64,000 bases of DNA, taken from the NCBI GenBank assembly GCA_015060535.1, contig SUYH01000004.1, positions 149,946 through 213,945 of the forward strand, written 5' to 3'. The notes beneath the pieces were generated by a model. That model was not told where the DNA came from. It saw only the letters and a program-made list of their open reading frames with translations, and did no database searches. The stretch's first letter is position 1. Each line of letters opens with the position of its first letter. Shown here one piece after another: positions 50,219-58,506 of this stretch. The stretch comes from Prevotella sp. Its GTDB lineage: Bacteria; Bacteroidota; Bacteroidia; Bacteroidales; Bacteroidaceae. Both the position numbers and the translations under genes were made by a program.

Positions 50219-51046
50219 ATGAAAAAGATTTTATTCATTGCGTTGGCATTGCTGACGATGGGTAGCCAGATGGAAGTGTCGGCTGCCAAGAAAGAGAAAA
50301 AAGGATTAAAGTGGGAATGGGACGGAACGAAATCCGGCAACGAAACCATTGACAACTATCTAGTACAGATTGACACCTTATATCGCAACCTACAGGCATA
50401 CCAGAATGCAGCTACGAATACTTTTGAGTATAAGGCAGACACGCTGGAGATAGACGGAAAGCCTTACATTCTTGCTCGTATGATTGACAAAGGAACGGGA
50501 CAGATTGTCACACGTGGACGTGTAAACTGGGAGTTTGCCAACGCTATTATGCAGGGAACCAGTATTGTCCTCGCCATGACTAATGCCGGATTGGGTTCTG
50601 CGAATGCCGCTTTGGCTCTGCCGCAATTGGGTCTGAAAGCCCTTAAGTTTGGTAAATATGTGAAGGGAGGACCCACTATCATCTCTGAGGGCATTAAGAC
50701 AATTAAGGTTGTACGTGCTAACTATGCCACCGACTACCAGCAGTGGAAAGGCCTGAAGACTGGTGCTGTTGAAGACCCGTCTAAATTGAACATTCAGGGT
50801 ATTGACGATGATCTTGTCAAGAAACTGAACAAATGCTGCTATTTAACAGAGATTAAGGAAGCGGATCCTTCCTATGATAAGATACAAGAAGTGCTGAAGA
50901 ACAAGTCCGACGAGGAGAAAGCCCAGGAAAGCCAAACAGCCTTCAATGACATCAAGCAGGCTACCATGGCAGAGGAAGATGCCAAGAAGAATCGTGAGGA
51001 TGATTCTGATGACGCTTTCATGAAAGAGATGGAAGACAATGCATAA
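50219..51046 (+). CDS. Exported protein with a central hydrophobic segment
   Basis: 275 residues, signal peptide ending VSAA. A hydrophobic Ala/Leu/Gly-rich stretch (GTSIVLAMTNAGLGSANAALALP, about 125-147) resembles a membrane-insertion or pore segment; the ends are charged, with an acidic C-terminus (EDDSDDAFMKEME). Family not recognised. Two hairpins follow before the protease gene. Confidence 0.73.
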   Translation: MKKILFIALALLTMGSQMEVSAAKKEKKGLKWEWDGTKSGNETIDNYLVQIDTLYRNLQAYQNAATNTFEYKADTLEIDGKPYILARMIDKGTGQIVTRGRVNWEFANAIMQGTSIVLAMTNAGLGSANAALALPQLGLKALKFGKYVKGGPTIISEGIKTIKVVRANYATDYQQWKGLKTGAVEDPSKLNIQGIDDDLVKKLNKCCYLTEIKEADPSYDKIQEVLKNKSDEEKAQESQTAFNDIKQATMAEEDAKKNREDDSDDAFMKEMEDNA

Positions 51047-51063
51047 TTCATGACATTCTACTC

Positions 51064-51177
51064 TATGAGGCTGTGACAAAGAGAATTTAATTTCTTGCCA
51101 CAGCCTCATAAAAAATCAGAAATTTTGTCGATTTGAAAACAATAATCACCTTAAGCCTCCGTCAAGGCTTGCGGTGA
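51064..51177 (+). promoter_or_regulatory. Two hairpins between the exported protein and the protease gene
   Basis: First: perfect 12-bp stem TATGAGGCTGTG (51064) with CACAGCCTCATA (51099-51110), followed by A rather than T, so termination is uncertain. Second: AATCACC/GGTGATT-like stem enclosing AAGCCT/AGGCTT at about 51146-51177. Together they may limit read-through into the protease genes. Confidence 0.6.
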
Positions 51178-51208
51178 TAAATTACAATAAAGAACAAGGA
51201 AGACTATT

Positions 51209-52210
51209 ATGAAGAAACTAAGTATTTTTGCATGTCTGATAGCTGTATCGCTCCTCACCTCATGCAAAAAAGCGATGAGTTCGCAGGAAATATACGATAA
51301 GACCGCCTCAGGGGTAGTGTTAATCCTGAACTATTTCTATTACTCTGTCACCCTTCCTGACAATACGGAGATATATTTTACTGGGGTTGATGACAATGGA
51401 CAGTTAGAGGGGTTAACCTATGAGGAAAATGAAGCATGGGATCATTGCTCAGCATGCACAGGTACGGGTTTCTTCATCTCTAACGACGGACTGATCATGA
51501 CCAATCGTCATGTGGCACAGCCAGAAATCAGTGAGGACTATATCAAGGCTTTCTTGAAAAACTACAAGAAGTCGCTGAAAGACATATACCAAAAGCGGAA
51601 AAGCGAATTGGCACAGATGTTCTACAGTTATGAGGGTGATGAAGCAACTCAGAGTAAGGTTGTTCATCAATATAAAAAGATCGATGCCATCCTGGAGCAT
51701 ATCGACAATATGGACATGAACGATGCCGAGTTCAACACCCATAGCAAAGTCAGCGTTGCCTTCAATGACACACACGTCACCAAGTTTGAGGATTTCAAAT
51801 CATGCAGCGTGGTGTCTGTATCGGATGAGGAGAGCGTAGATCTGGCTACGATTCAATTAGACGATATAGATAACATGCCCGAAAACACATACGTGTTTCA
51901 ACTTCGAGAAAACGATGATCAATTGACTCTTGACCAAAAGCTCTTCATGATTGGCTTCAACAAAGGTTTTTCTATTTCGAAGACTGCGCAGGGCATACGT
52001 TCTCAATGCTATAGCGGTAATGTCACCCAAAAAGATGACGGTGAAAAGATTCTCTACAGCATTCCATCGCAGCCTGGGTCAAGTGGGAGCCCGGTTATTG
52101 ACGAATATGGAAACCTTGTAGCAGTACATTTTGCCGGTTGGTCAGGTACCCAAGGGTTTAATTATGGTATTCCATCAAAACGAGTACGCCAATTTTTAAT
52201 AGAAAACTAA
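51209..52210 (+). CDS. Trypsin-like serine protease lipoprotein
   Basis: 333 residues. Lipobox LLTSC19. The chymotrypsin-fold triad is visible: His101 in MTNRHVA, Asp211 in VDLATIQLDD and Ser292 in QPGSSGSPV. A 100-residue helical insert follows the His motif. CSACTG before the His could bind metal or form a disulphide. No PDZ domain, so it is not a classical DegP. It is a likely envelope protease of the cluster, perhaps processing one of the five exported proteins. Confidence 0.85.
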   Translation: MKKLSIFACLIAVSLLTSCKKAMSSQEIYDKTASGVVLILNYFYYSVTLPDNTEIYFTGVDDNGQLEGLTYEENEAWDHCSACTGTGFFISNDGLIMTNRHVAQPEISEDYIKAFLKNYKKSLKDIYQKRKSELAQMFYSYEGDEATQSKVVHQYKKIDAILEHIDNMDMNDAEFNTHSKVSVAFNDTHVTKFEDFKSCSVVSVSDEESVDLATIQLDDIDNMPENTYVFQLRENDDQLTLDQKLFMIGFNKGFSISKTAQGIRSQCYSGNVTQKDDGEKILYSIPSQPGSSGSPVIDEYGNLVAVHFAGWSGTQGFNYGIPSKRVRQFLIEN

Positions 52211-52214
52211 GATT

Positions 52215-52556
52215 ATGAGTATTGTTCACTGGTTCACCAACGACTTGAACTCTAAGGATCGTGTATTGACACGCGACCTCATTTCAATGGCTATTGCTGA
52301 TGGGGAGTTCACAGAAGAAGAACGTCTGGAAATTTTGCGGATATGTCACGAACAGGGTATTTCAGAGAAAGAATTACTCGATTCGCTGCGTGGTGAGAAC
52401 ATCCATATACCAGGGACCCAAGAAGAAAAGTATAATTACATGGCTCATCTCATTGGCGTAATGAATGCCGACGGAGTGTGTTCGCCATTGGAGATCCACA
52501 CGCTGGAGGTGCTGGCCAAGCGAATTGGATTCAATTTGAAAGAGATTCAGAAATGA
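52215..52556 (+). CDS. TerB-like protein (short)
   Basis: 113 residues with two acidic helical units, MAIADGEFTEEE and MNADGVCSPLE, the paired metal-binding pattern of TerB/DjlA-N domains. TerB proteins act in tellurite and phage-stress systems at the inner membrane surface. It overlaps the next gene by 4 bp (ATGA). Confidence 0.82.
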   Translation: MSIVHWFTNDLNSKDRVLTRDLISMAIADGEFTEEERLEILRICHEQGISEKELLDSLRGENIHIPGTQEEKYNYMAHLIGVMNADGVCSPLEIHTLEVLAKRIGFNLKEIQK

Positions 52557-53242
52557 GCATTATCACCCGATTCATGACTGCTGTCACGGAACCACAGTTC
52601 AAGTTGGCTCGCGACTTGATGGCATTGGCCATAGCCGATGGAGAAATAACACCTGAAGAGAAAGATGCCATCAGTCAGGTATGTCATCTTGAAGGAGTGG
52701 ATGAGGAGCAGCTGATAGCCAACCTGCAGAAAGGCGGAGCACACTTTCAGATTCAAATGCCACGGAACAGAAAAGACAAGGAGGCTTATCTGCGAGAACT
52801 CATCTTGCTGATTGGTGCAGACGAATATTGTTCACCTCAGGAGGTCTATCTGTTCCAAATCGTTGCTAGCAAGATGGGGCTGACGCAGATGGATATCGTA
52901 GGACTGTTCATGTTGACAACCACCCATACTTATTTCAAAGGAGATGCAGGCTCGAAGGTTTTAGCCAGCTTCCTCAAGAATTACATCGACCCCATAGGAA
53001 GAACTGAAAGACAAAACCGTGAGGGGCTGCGCCGAATGTACGAAACAGTAGCTATGAGCACACAACGACAGAATGACTTTGAGGAGTATTGTTCATGTCT
53101 ACGGGACAATCTGTCCAAAACAACTTATGCGTTGCAGGAAAATCAGATTCTGATACGAGGCTTTCAACGTATTGGCATAGATTTCATGCGTCTGCTTAAA
53201 GAAGAAGAGCGAATCATCTACATGCAATATACCGAAGAATAA
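52553..53242 (+). CDS. TerB-like protein (long paralogue)
   Basis: 229 residues from ATG 52553, chosen for the ATGA overlap and because it restores similarity with the upstream gene. TerB units ALAIADGEITPEEK and IGADEYCSPQE; then a helical 100-residue extension absent from the short paralogue. Tandem duplication followed by addition of a new domain is likely. Convergent with the next gene, 10 bp apart. Confidence 0.82.
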   Translation: MSIITRFMTAVTEPQFKLARDLMALAIADGEITPEEKDAISQVCHLEGVDEEQLIANLQKGGAHFQIQMPRNRKDKEAYLRELILLIGADEYCSPQEVYLFQIVASKMGLTQMDIVGLFMLTTTHTYFKGDAGSKVLASFLKNYIDPIGRTERQNREGLRRMYETVAMSTQRQNDFEEYCSCLRDNLSKTTYALQENQILIRGFQRIGIDFMRLLKEEERIIYMQYTEE

Positions 53243-53252
53243 GGACAGATGG

Positions 53253-53816
53253 TCATTTCACCATTCTGCCTAACTGGAATCCCAACTCTTCAAAGGTACC
53301 AGCAATACGCGCTTTCTTGCTGACTTTGCTGTCGCTTGAAATATCTGTGAACTCCATACTGCAAAGTATCTTGTCTGACGACAAGTCTGTCAACGACACC
53401 TCACCACTGATTTTAGCACCTCCGGCTGTCTTGTCGTCAATGTTTAGCACTCCGCCCATACTCCCTTCGTTCAGACGAGTAATCTGAATCAGTAAACGGT
53501 GGGTAGCCCCCTCTGCTTCTGCTTGTACCTGCAGTCCGTTCTGATTCTGATAGTTAAACTGAACGCAGAATTCATCAATAGCCTTGTCCAGCACTTTCTT
53601 TGTCAGCACCTTCCGCATTTGGCTCTGATATTCCTCATAGATATTCTCCTTGCCAAATTCTGCCTTAGAATAATCAATGAGTACAACGGCGTCACCTCCC
53701 TGACGGAAGGACGCAACAGAGCCTTCTTTTAAAACTATCCCGGTTTCACTCTGAGCCCAAGTTGAGCATACGATCAAAGACCATAATGCTATTGAACAAA
53801 AAAATCGCTTTGTCAT
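53253..53816 (-). CDS. Exported protein of unknown function
   Basis: 187 residues with a signal peptide (SLIVCSTWAQ). The mature part has strands such as GDAVVLIDYSKAEFG and GAKISGEVSLTDLSSDKIL, similar in style to DUF4410-like envelope proteins, without a firm match. It is the only minus-strand gene in the cluster. Start is the second of two adjacent Met codons. Confidence 0.72.
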   Translation of the reverse strand: MTKRFFCSIALWSLIVCSTWAQSETGIVLKEGSVASFRQGGDAVVLIDYSKAEFGKENIYEEYQSQMRKVLTKKVLDKAIDEFCVQFNYQNQNGLQVQAEAEGATHRLLIQITRLNEGSMGGVLNIDDKTAGGAKISGEVSLTDLSSDKILCSMEFTDISSDSKVSKKARIAGTFEELGFQLGRMVK

Positions 53817-53819
53817 CAT

Positions 53820-54279
53820 GAGTGCAAAGATAATATTTTTTTCCTAACGACGAAATTTTTAGACCTGTACGATTGATTTTTTCTAAAAAAATAGTCGAAA
53901 AGGGTTGGTGGATTCAAACTAATTGTTTACTTTTGCAGGCGAAAATCACAATTTTATCACAAATTAAACAATTGTAGCAAAAAAGAATGAGCGAAATGAC
54001 AATGACAACGATTCGATGTCGAGCGGTTCAGAGGCAAAGGTAATACTAAGTCTGTGAATCGACGGGAGAATTGTATCTTGTCGCTCGTTGCGCTCTTTGA
54101 GACTACGTCTCGAAGACCTTGGCGCTCGAAAGAGCTTGAAAGCAAGCTTTCGCTCTTTGCTCGCTGTTGCGTTCTTTGACATACTGCTACAATAAAGTCG
54201 AGGGTTTACTCTCTTTGGCCCCTATAATGCTAGGGGATGATATTTTGATTTGTTTTAATGTGATAAAATTCTGACATTT
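53820..54279 (+). promoter_or_regulatory. Hairpin-rich leader upstream of the AAA ATPase
   Basis: 460 bp without a gene. A TACTTTTG box lies near 53930. Downstream: a stem TCTTTGAGAC/GTCTCGAAGA enclosed by GCGC/GGCGC (about 54088-54125), and AAAGAGC..GAAAGC/GCTTTC..GCTCTTT (54129-54158). The strings GCTCGTTGCGCTCTTTGA (about 54082) and GCTCGCTGTTGCGTTCTTTGA (about 54159, read with gaps) are imperfect direct repeats around these hairpins. Confidence 0.55.
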
Positions 54280-55932
54280 ATGCAAAATTCCAATAGACTG
54301 ATTGAGGATTTTAAAAATCTGTCGCAGACAACTGTCTGGAAACGTCTGGACGCCATGGCCGACAACTATGCCGTCTACTCTACTCACCTGAAGGGGTTGG
54401 CCCCTTTTCTTACTGACTTCGATGTCTACATTTATTGCAACGACACCAATCTGGTGATTCTCTGCCTCGACTGCTGCGGTCATGACGAAAAGCACATCTA
54501 CGAGGAATGCGACTCGCTCGGCTCAATCATATTCAGCCAAGATGAGGAGCCACGTTCCAGTGTGGTCTGGAAACTGGCTGAAACCGTCAGCATGGCAAAG
54601 TTGGATTTGCAGGACACCAACCCGCTGCTGAAAGTTCATGGCGTGCTGCTCACCGAAGCAGAGATTCTAAACGCCTACGAGTTGTATGAGCTGTGGGAGG
54701 CTCACAACATCACCGTCATCGACAATCTCAGGCGACTAAAAAACAAGACAATCAGAGTCAACGAGGACGATGATCTGTCTTCTAAGAGCTATGTCCGTCA
54801 ACTCATCGACAAGAGCATGGAGACGACAGACGCCACTCGTCCGACAACAGCTGCTCACGATGATGACGACGAGTTTGAACGGCTGCTCAAAGAATTCATA
54901 AATGAAGGCTTTGAGCCTGTAAACGAGGATTTCCTGCCTCCCATCAATCATGAAGAAGACAGCGATGACGAAGACACCGACGATGATGACACGACGACTG
55001 ATGACATCGACGCGGTAGACTACCCCTCGGGCGAGATAGAACAAAACCAGAATTTCAGCGTCAAGGTTGAGATACTGCGCCCCATCGCTAATCCGCGAGA
55101 AGAATTGGACCGGCTGGTAGGCTGTGCTGACATCAAGCGAAGGATGGACGAGCTGGTCGCCCTGACAAGCTATAACAGGATGATGCGTGAGCTGTACCCT
55201 AATAGCAAGCAACACAACGTCTCGCTACACAGCGTCTTCCTCGGTCGACCGGGTACTGGAAAGACCACTGTCTGCAAGATTTACGGCTCGCTGCTGCATC
55301 AGGCAGGTGCACTGTCGAAAGGCCATGTAGTGGTCTGCGATCGCGGAACCTTCATCGGTACGCTTTGGGGCGACGAGGAGCGCGCTATGCGACAGGCTCT
55401 TGAGATGGCTAAAGGTGGTGTTCTGATGATTGACGAGGCTTATCTGCTCAACGGCAAGAACGATAACGATCCGGGTAAGATTGTCATCCAGCTGCTCATG
55501 AACATCCTGGCCGACGAGACCCAGCGCGACATTGCCGTCGTGCTCTGCGGCTACAAGGACCCCATGCTCAAGTTGCTGGCTACCAATCCCGGTCTGCAGT
55601 CGCGTTTTCCCAACAAGTTCGAGTTTACCGACTTCACCGTCGACGAGCTGGTAGAGATTTCGATTCGACGCATACGTTCTTACGACTACCAGTTCACCAA
55701 CACTGCCTTGGAGAAATATCGCAACGTGCTCACGCAGGCCTACCAAGTACGCGACCCAGAGACATGGGGCAATGCACGATTCGTGGCCAACTTGCTGGAG
55801 CGCATCTACATCCAGCATGCTACTCGATGTGTCCGCCACTATCCCAAGGACAAACACGACCTGCTCATGCTCACGCCTGACGACATCGTATCCATTGAGA
55901 TGCCTCGTCAGCGACCAAAAATCGGATTCTAA
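54280..55932 (+). CDS. CbbX/SpoVK-type AAA ATPase
   Basis: 550 residues. Residues 1-220 are a specific N-terminal domain of unknown fold; then an acidic linker of Asp/Glu/Thr (about 225-248); then one AAA domain with Walker A GRPGTGKTT (about 322), Walker B GGVLMIDEAYLL and sensor region VVLCGYKDPM. CbbX-like ATPases remodel protein partners by pulling on a terminus. In this setting the target could be the tubulin-like filament or its membrane complex. Confidence 0.88.
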   Translation: MQNSNRLIEDFKNLSQTTVWKRLDAMADNYAVYSTHLKGLAPFLTDFDVYIYCNDTNLVILCLDCCGHDEKHIYEECDSLGSIIFSQDEEPRSSVVWKLAETVSMAKLDLQDTNPLLKVHGVLLTEAEILNAYELYELWEAHNITVIDNLRRLKNKTIRVNEDDDLSSKSYVRQLIDKSMETTDATRPTTAAHDDDDEFERLLKEFINEGFEPVNEDFLPPINHEEDSDDEDTDDDDTTTDDIDAVDYPSGEIEQNQNFSVKVEILRPIANPREELDRLVGCADIKRRMDELVALTSYNRMMRELYPNSKQHNVSLHSVFLGRPGTGKTTVCKIYGSLLHQAGALSKGHVVVCDRGTFIGTLWGDEERAMRQALEMAKGGVLMIDEAYLLNGKNDNDPGKIVIQLLMNILADETQRDIAVVLCGYKDPMLKLLATNPGLQSRFPNKFEFTDFTVDELVEISIRRIRSYDYQFTNTALEKYRNVLTQAYQVRDPETWGNARFVANLLERIYIQHATRCVRHYPKDKHDLLMLTPDDIVSIEMPRQRPKIGF

Positions 55933-55949
55933 AATTATTTACATTTCCT

Positions 55950-56519
55950 ATGCGACGTAAAATACCCTATCGAGTGTGCCACTGTACACCTGATGGTGTG
56001 GTGACTCATCTCGAAGCACGACTGCTTCGAGATATCGTCAACCGCGCCATTCACCCCATTCGCTGTGCCGAAAGTTGCAAGCGGAAATACCAGAAAGCCA
56101 TGTATATCGGCGACCTCTGTGCCGAGACGGGTCATTTCCTCTGGGCTCTCAAGGTCTGGTCGTTTACTGCCAATCTCATCGAGAGTAAGGATTTTGACGA
56201 CTGGCGCTACGTCTGGTTTGACAATAACCGCGTGAGGCTGACCGATGTCATCTCTGAAACTGAGTACGAGCTACTGGTCAGACGCTGCTGCGACCTCTAC
56301 CGCGCTTTGGGATTCCCTGAGGAATACTGGTGGACCGCAGAAAAGGAACGGCTGGCCAGCGAGACCTTTGGCACTTCCTACCATTACCTTTATGGCGAGA
56401 AATATAATAGTAACTTCTACCCCGACTTACTCCAAATGGAATGGGATGCCGAGATGGACCAATATGCCAAGGATCAGCAGACTGCCTCCATCTTCCGCGA
56501 AGGACAAGGAGATGAATGA
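55950..56519 (+). CDS. Conserved protein of unknown function next to the AAA ATPase
   Basis: 189 residues, no signal peptide, rich in Trp, Tyr, Arg and Cys (CHCTPDGVV, WRYVWFDNNRVRLTD). It follows the ATPase gene by 17 bp. An adaptor or substrate of the ATPase is plausible; no family recognised. Confidence 0.68.
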   Translation: MRRKIPYRVCHCTPDGVVTHLEARLLRDIVNRAIHPIRCAESCKRKYQKAMYIGDLCAETGHFLWALKVWSFTANLIESKDFDDWRYVWFDNNRVRLTDVISETEYELLVRRCCDLYRALGFPEEYWWTAEKERLASETFGTSYHYLYGEKYNSNFYPDLLQMEWDAEMDQYAKDQQTASIFREGQGDE

Positions 56520-56612
56520 CTTCGTCGAAGGTACTTCTGCTCGAAAAAGAAAAGAAAAACTTGTTTTCCTTTTGCTTTTTGCTCACTTATTCGTATCTTT
56601 GTAGGCTGAAAT

Positions 56613-57179
56613 ATGGAAAAAGTGATACTGGGCATAGACCCTGGAACGAATATTATGGGATATGGCGTCATCAAGGTGACGGACGGACGGGCGGAGATGG
56701 TGACAATGGGTGTCATCGACCTGCGCAAGTTTGGCGACGGATACCTGAAGCTGGGGCATATCTTCGAACGGGTGACGGGCATCATCAATGCTTACCTGCC
56801 TGACGAGATGGCCATCGAGGCGCCTTTCTTCGGCAAGAACGTGCAGACGATGCTGAAGCTGGGACGCGCTCAGGGGACGGCCATTGCTGCGGCCATTCAC
56901 CACGGGGTGCCGATCCATGAGTATGCACCGATGAAAATCAAAATGGCGATAACGGGCAATGGTGCGGCATCGAAAGAGCAGGTGGCTGGCATGTTGCAAC
57001 GGCTGCTGAAATTCGACAAGGATGCGCTGACGAAATTCATGGATGCTACGGATGCGCTGGGTGCCGCCTACTGTCACTACATGCAGATGAACCGTCCGGA
57101 AAGCCAGGCGCACTACAAAGGATGGAAGGATTTTGTTCTGAAGAACCAAAACAAAGTAAGCAAAACATGCAAAAAGTAA
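56613..57179 (+). CDS. ruvC: Holliday junction resolvase RuvC
   Basis: 188 residues. Catalytic acids are at Asp9 (GIDPGTN), Glu69 (AIEAPFF), Asp144 and Asp147 (MDATDALG), matching the E. coli set. It cleaves Holliday junctions with RuvAB. TATCTTTG at 56594-56601 leaves almost no leader. The 3' end overlaps the next gene by 13 bp. Confidence 0.96.
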   Translation: MEKVILGIDPGTNIMGYGVIKVTDGRAEMVTMGVIDLRKFGDGYLKLGHIFERVTGIINAYLPDEMAIEAPFFGKNVQTMLKLGRAQGTAIAAAIHHGVPIHEYAPMKIKMAITGNGAASKEQVAGMLQRLLKFDKDALTKFMDATDALGAAYCHYMQMNRPESQAHYKGWKDFVLKNQNKVSKTCKK

Positions 57180-58471
57180 CAGCTGTCGTAGGACGAAACG
57201 GAAGTGGGAAGACTCAATATATAGACCAGTTGCGCAAGCAGCTGGCTTCAGACCGCGTGCGCTACATCGCCTTCACGGACTCGTATGGGGTGAACGTGGA
57301 TGGGCAATACTATCTGCAACTGCGATGGAACCAGCACGACATAGACCACGAGACGCCTACGGTGGGCGACTTGCTGGAGAATGCGTACCATCTGGCGGGT
57401 GAGGACACGAAGGAGCGCAGGGCGCTGCAACAGCAGTTGTACCGCATGTTCCACATGGAGGACCTGCTAGACAAATATATCATCACGCTGTCGAGTGGCG
57501 AGCTGAGAAAGTTCCAGTTGACGAAGACACTATTTGCCAACCCGAAGCTGCTCATCATGGACAACCCGTTCATCGGACTGGATGCCCAGACGCGCGACCA
57601 GCTGAAGGAACTGCTGCGGACGCTGGTCAGCGAACATGACATCGAGATCATGCTGGTGATGTCGAAAACGGACGATATTCCTGACTTCGTGACAGACATC
57701 AAGGCGATGTCGGACTACCAGGAACAGATACCACCACACGTGCTGTCGGAGGAGAAGCGGCAAGCTATTCTTGACCTGCCCTACCACGACAACGACTACG
57801 ACTGCCAACGGGTGGTAGACATGCACAACGTGTCTATTAAATATGGTACGCGCACGATACTGAAAGACCTGGACTGGACGGTGATGAATGGTGAGCGATG
57901 GGCGCTGTCAGGACAAAATGGCAGTGGCAAGTCTACCCTACTCTCGCTGGTGTGTGCCGACAATCCGCAGAGCTATGCCTGCGACATCACGCTGTTTGAT
58001 CGTCCGCGCGGCTCGGGCGAGAGTATTTGGGACATCAAGAAGCACATTGGATATGTATCGCCCGAGATGCATCGTTCCTACAAGCGCGACCTGCCTGCCA
58101 TCCGCATTGTCGCCAGCGGACTGATGGACTCCATCGGACTGTATGCTGTACCTGACGAGCAGGATTACGAGAAATGTCGCTGGTGGATGGACATGTTTGG
58201 CATAGGACATCTGGCAGAGCGACGTTTCCTGCAACTGTCGAGTGGCGAACAACGACTGGTGCTGCTGGCAAGGGCCTTCGTGAAAGACCCACAGCTGCTG
58301 ATACTGGACGAACCGCTGCACGGACTGGACCTCTGGAACCGCCGACTGACGAAGGACATCATCGAGACGTTCTGTCAGCGAAGGAACAAAACGATGATCA
58401 TGGTGACACACTATGAGTCGGAATTGCCCAAGGGTATCACGAATAAATTGTTTTTGGCACGGAATTTGTAA
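57167..58471 (+). CDS. Double ABC ATPase, ModF-like
   Basis: 434 residues from ATG 57167, which overlaps ruvC; the longer frame runs inside ruvC. Two nucleotide-binding domains: VGRNGSGKTQY with LSSGELRKFQLTK, and SGQNGSGKSTLL with LSSGEQRLVLLARA and ILDEP. No membrane domain. The same design is seen in E. coli ModF (PhrA). Its function is unclear; not a transporter by itself. Confidence 0.87.
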   Translation: MQKVTAVVGRNGSGKTQYIDQLRKQLASDRVRYIAFTDSYGVNVDGQYYLQLRWNQHDIDHETPTVGDLLENAYHLAGEDTKERRALQQQLYRMFHMEDLLDKYIITLSSGELRKFQLTKTLFANPKLLIMDNPFIGLDAQTRDQLKELLRTLVSEHDIEIMLVMSKTDDIPDFVTDIKAMSDYQEQIPPHVLSEEKRQAILDLPYHDNDYDCQRVVDMHNVSIKYGTRTILKDLDWTVMNGERWALSGQNGSGKSTLLSLVCADNPQSYACDITLFDRPRGSGESIWDIKKHIGYVSPEMHRSYKRDLPAIRIVASGLMDSIGLYAVPDEQDYEKCRWWMDMFGIGHLAERRFLQLSSGEQRLVLLARAFVKDPQLLILDEPLHGLDLWNRRLTKDIIETFCQRRNKTMIMVTHYESELPKGITNKLFLARNL

Positions 58472-58501
58472 ATTGTAAATCGTAAATCGTCAAATCGTAA
58501 A
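58466..58501. repeat. TCGTAAA/TTGTAAA heptamer array before clpC
   Basis: Five units (TTGTAAA twice, TCGTAAA, TCGTCAAA, TCGTAAA) spanning from the ABC gene stop codon to 6 bp before the clpC start. Confidence 0.8.
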
Positions 58502-58506
58502 TTATA

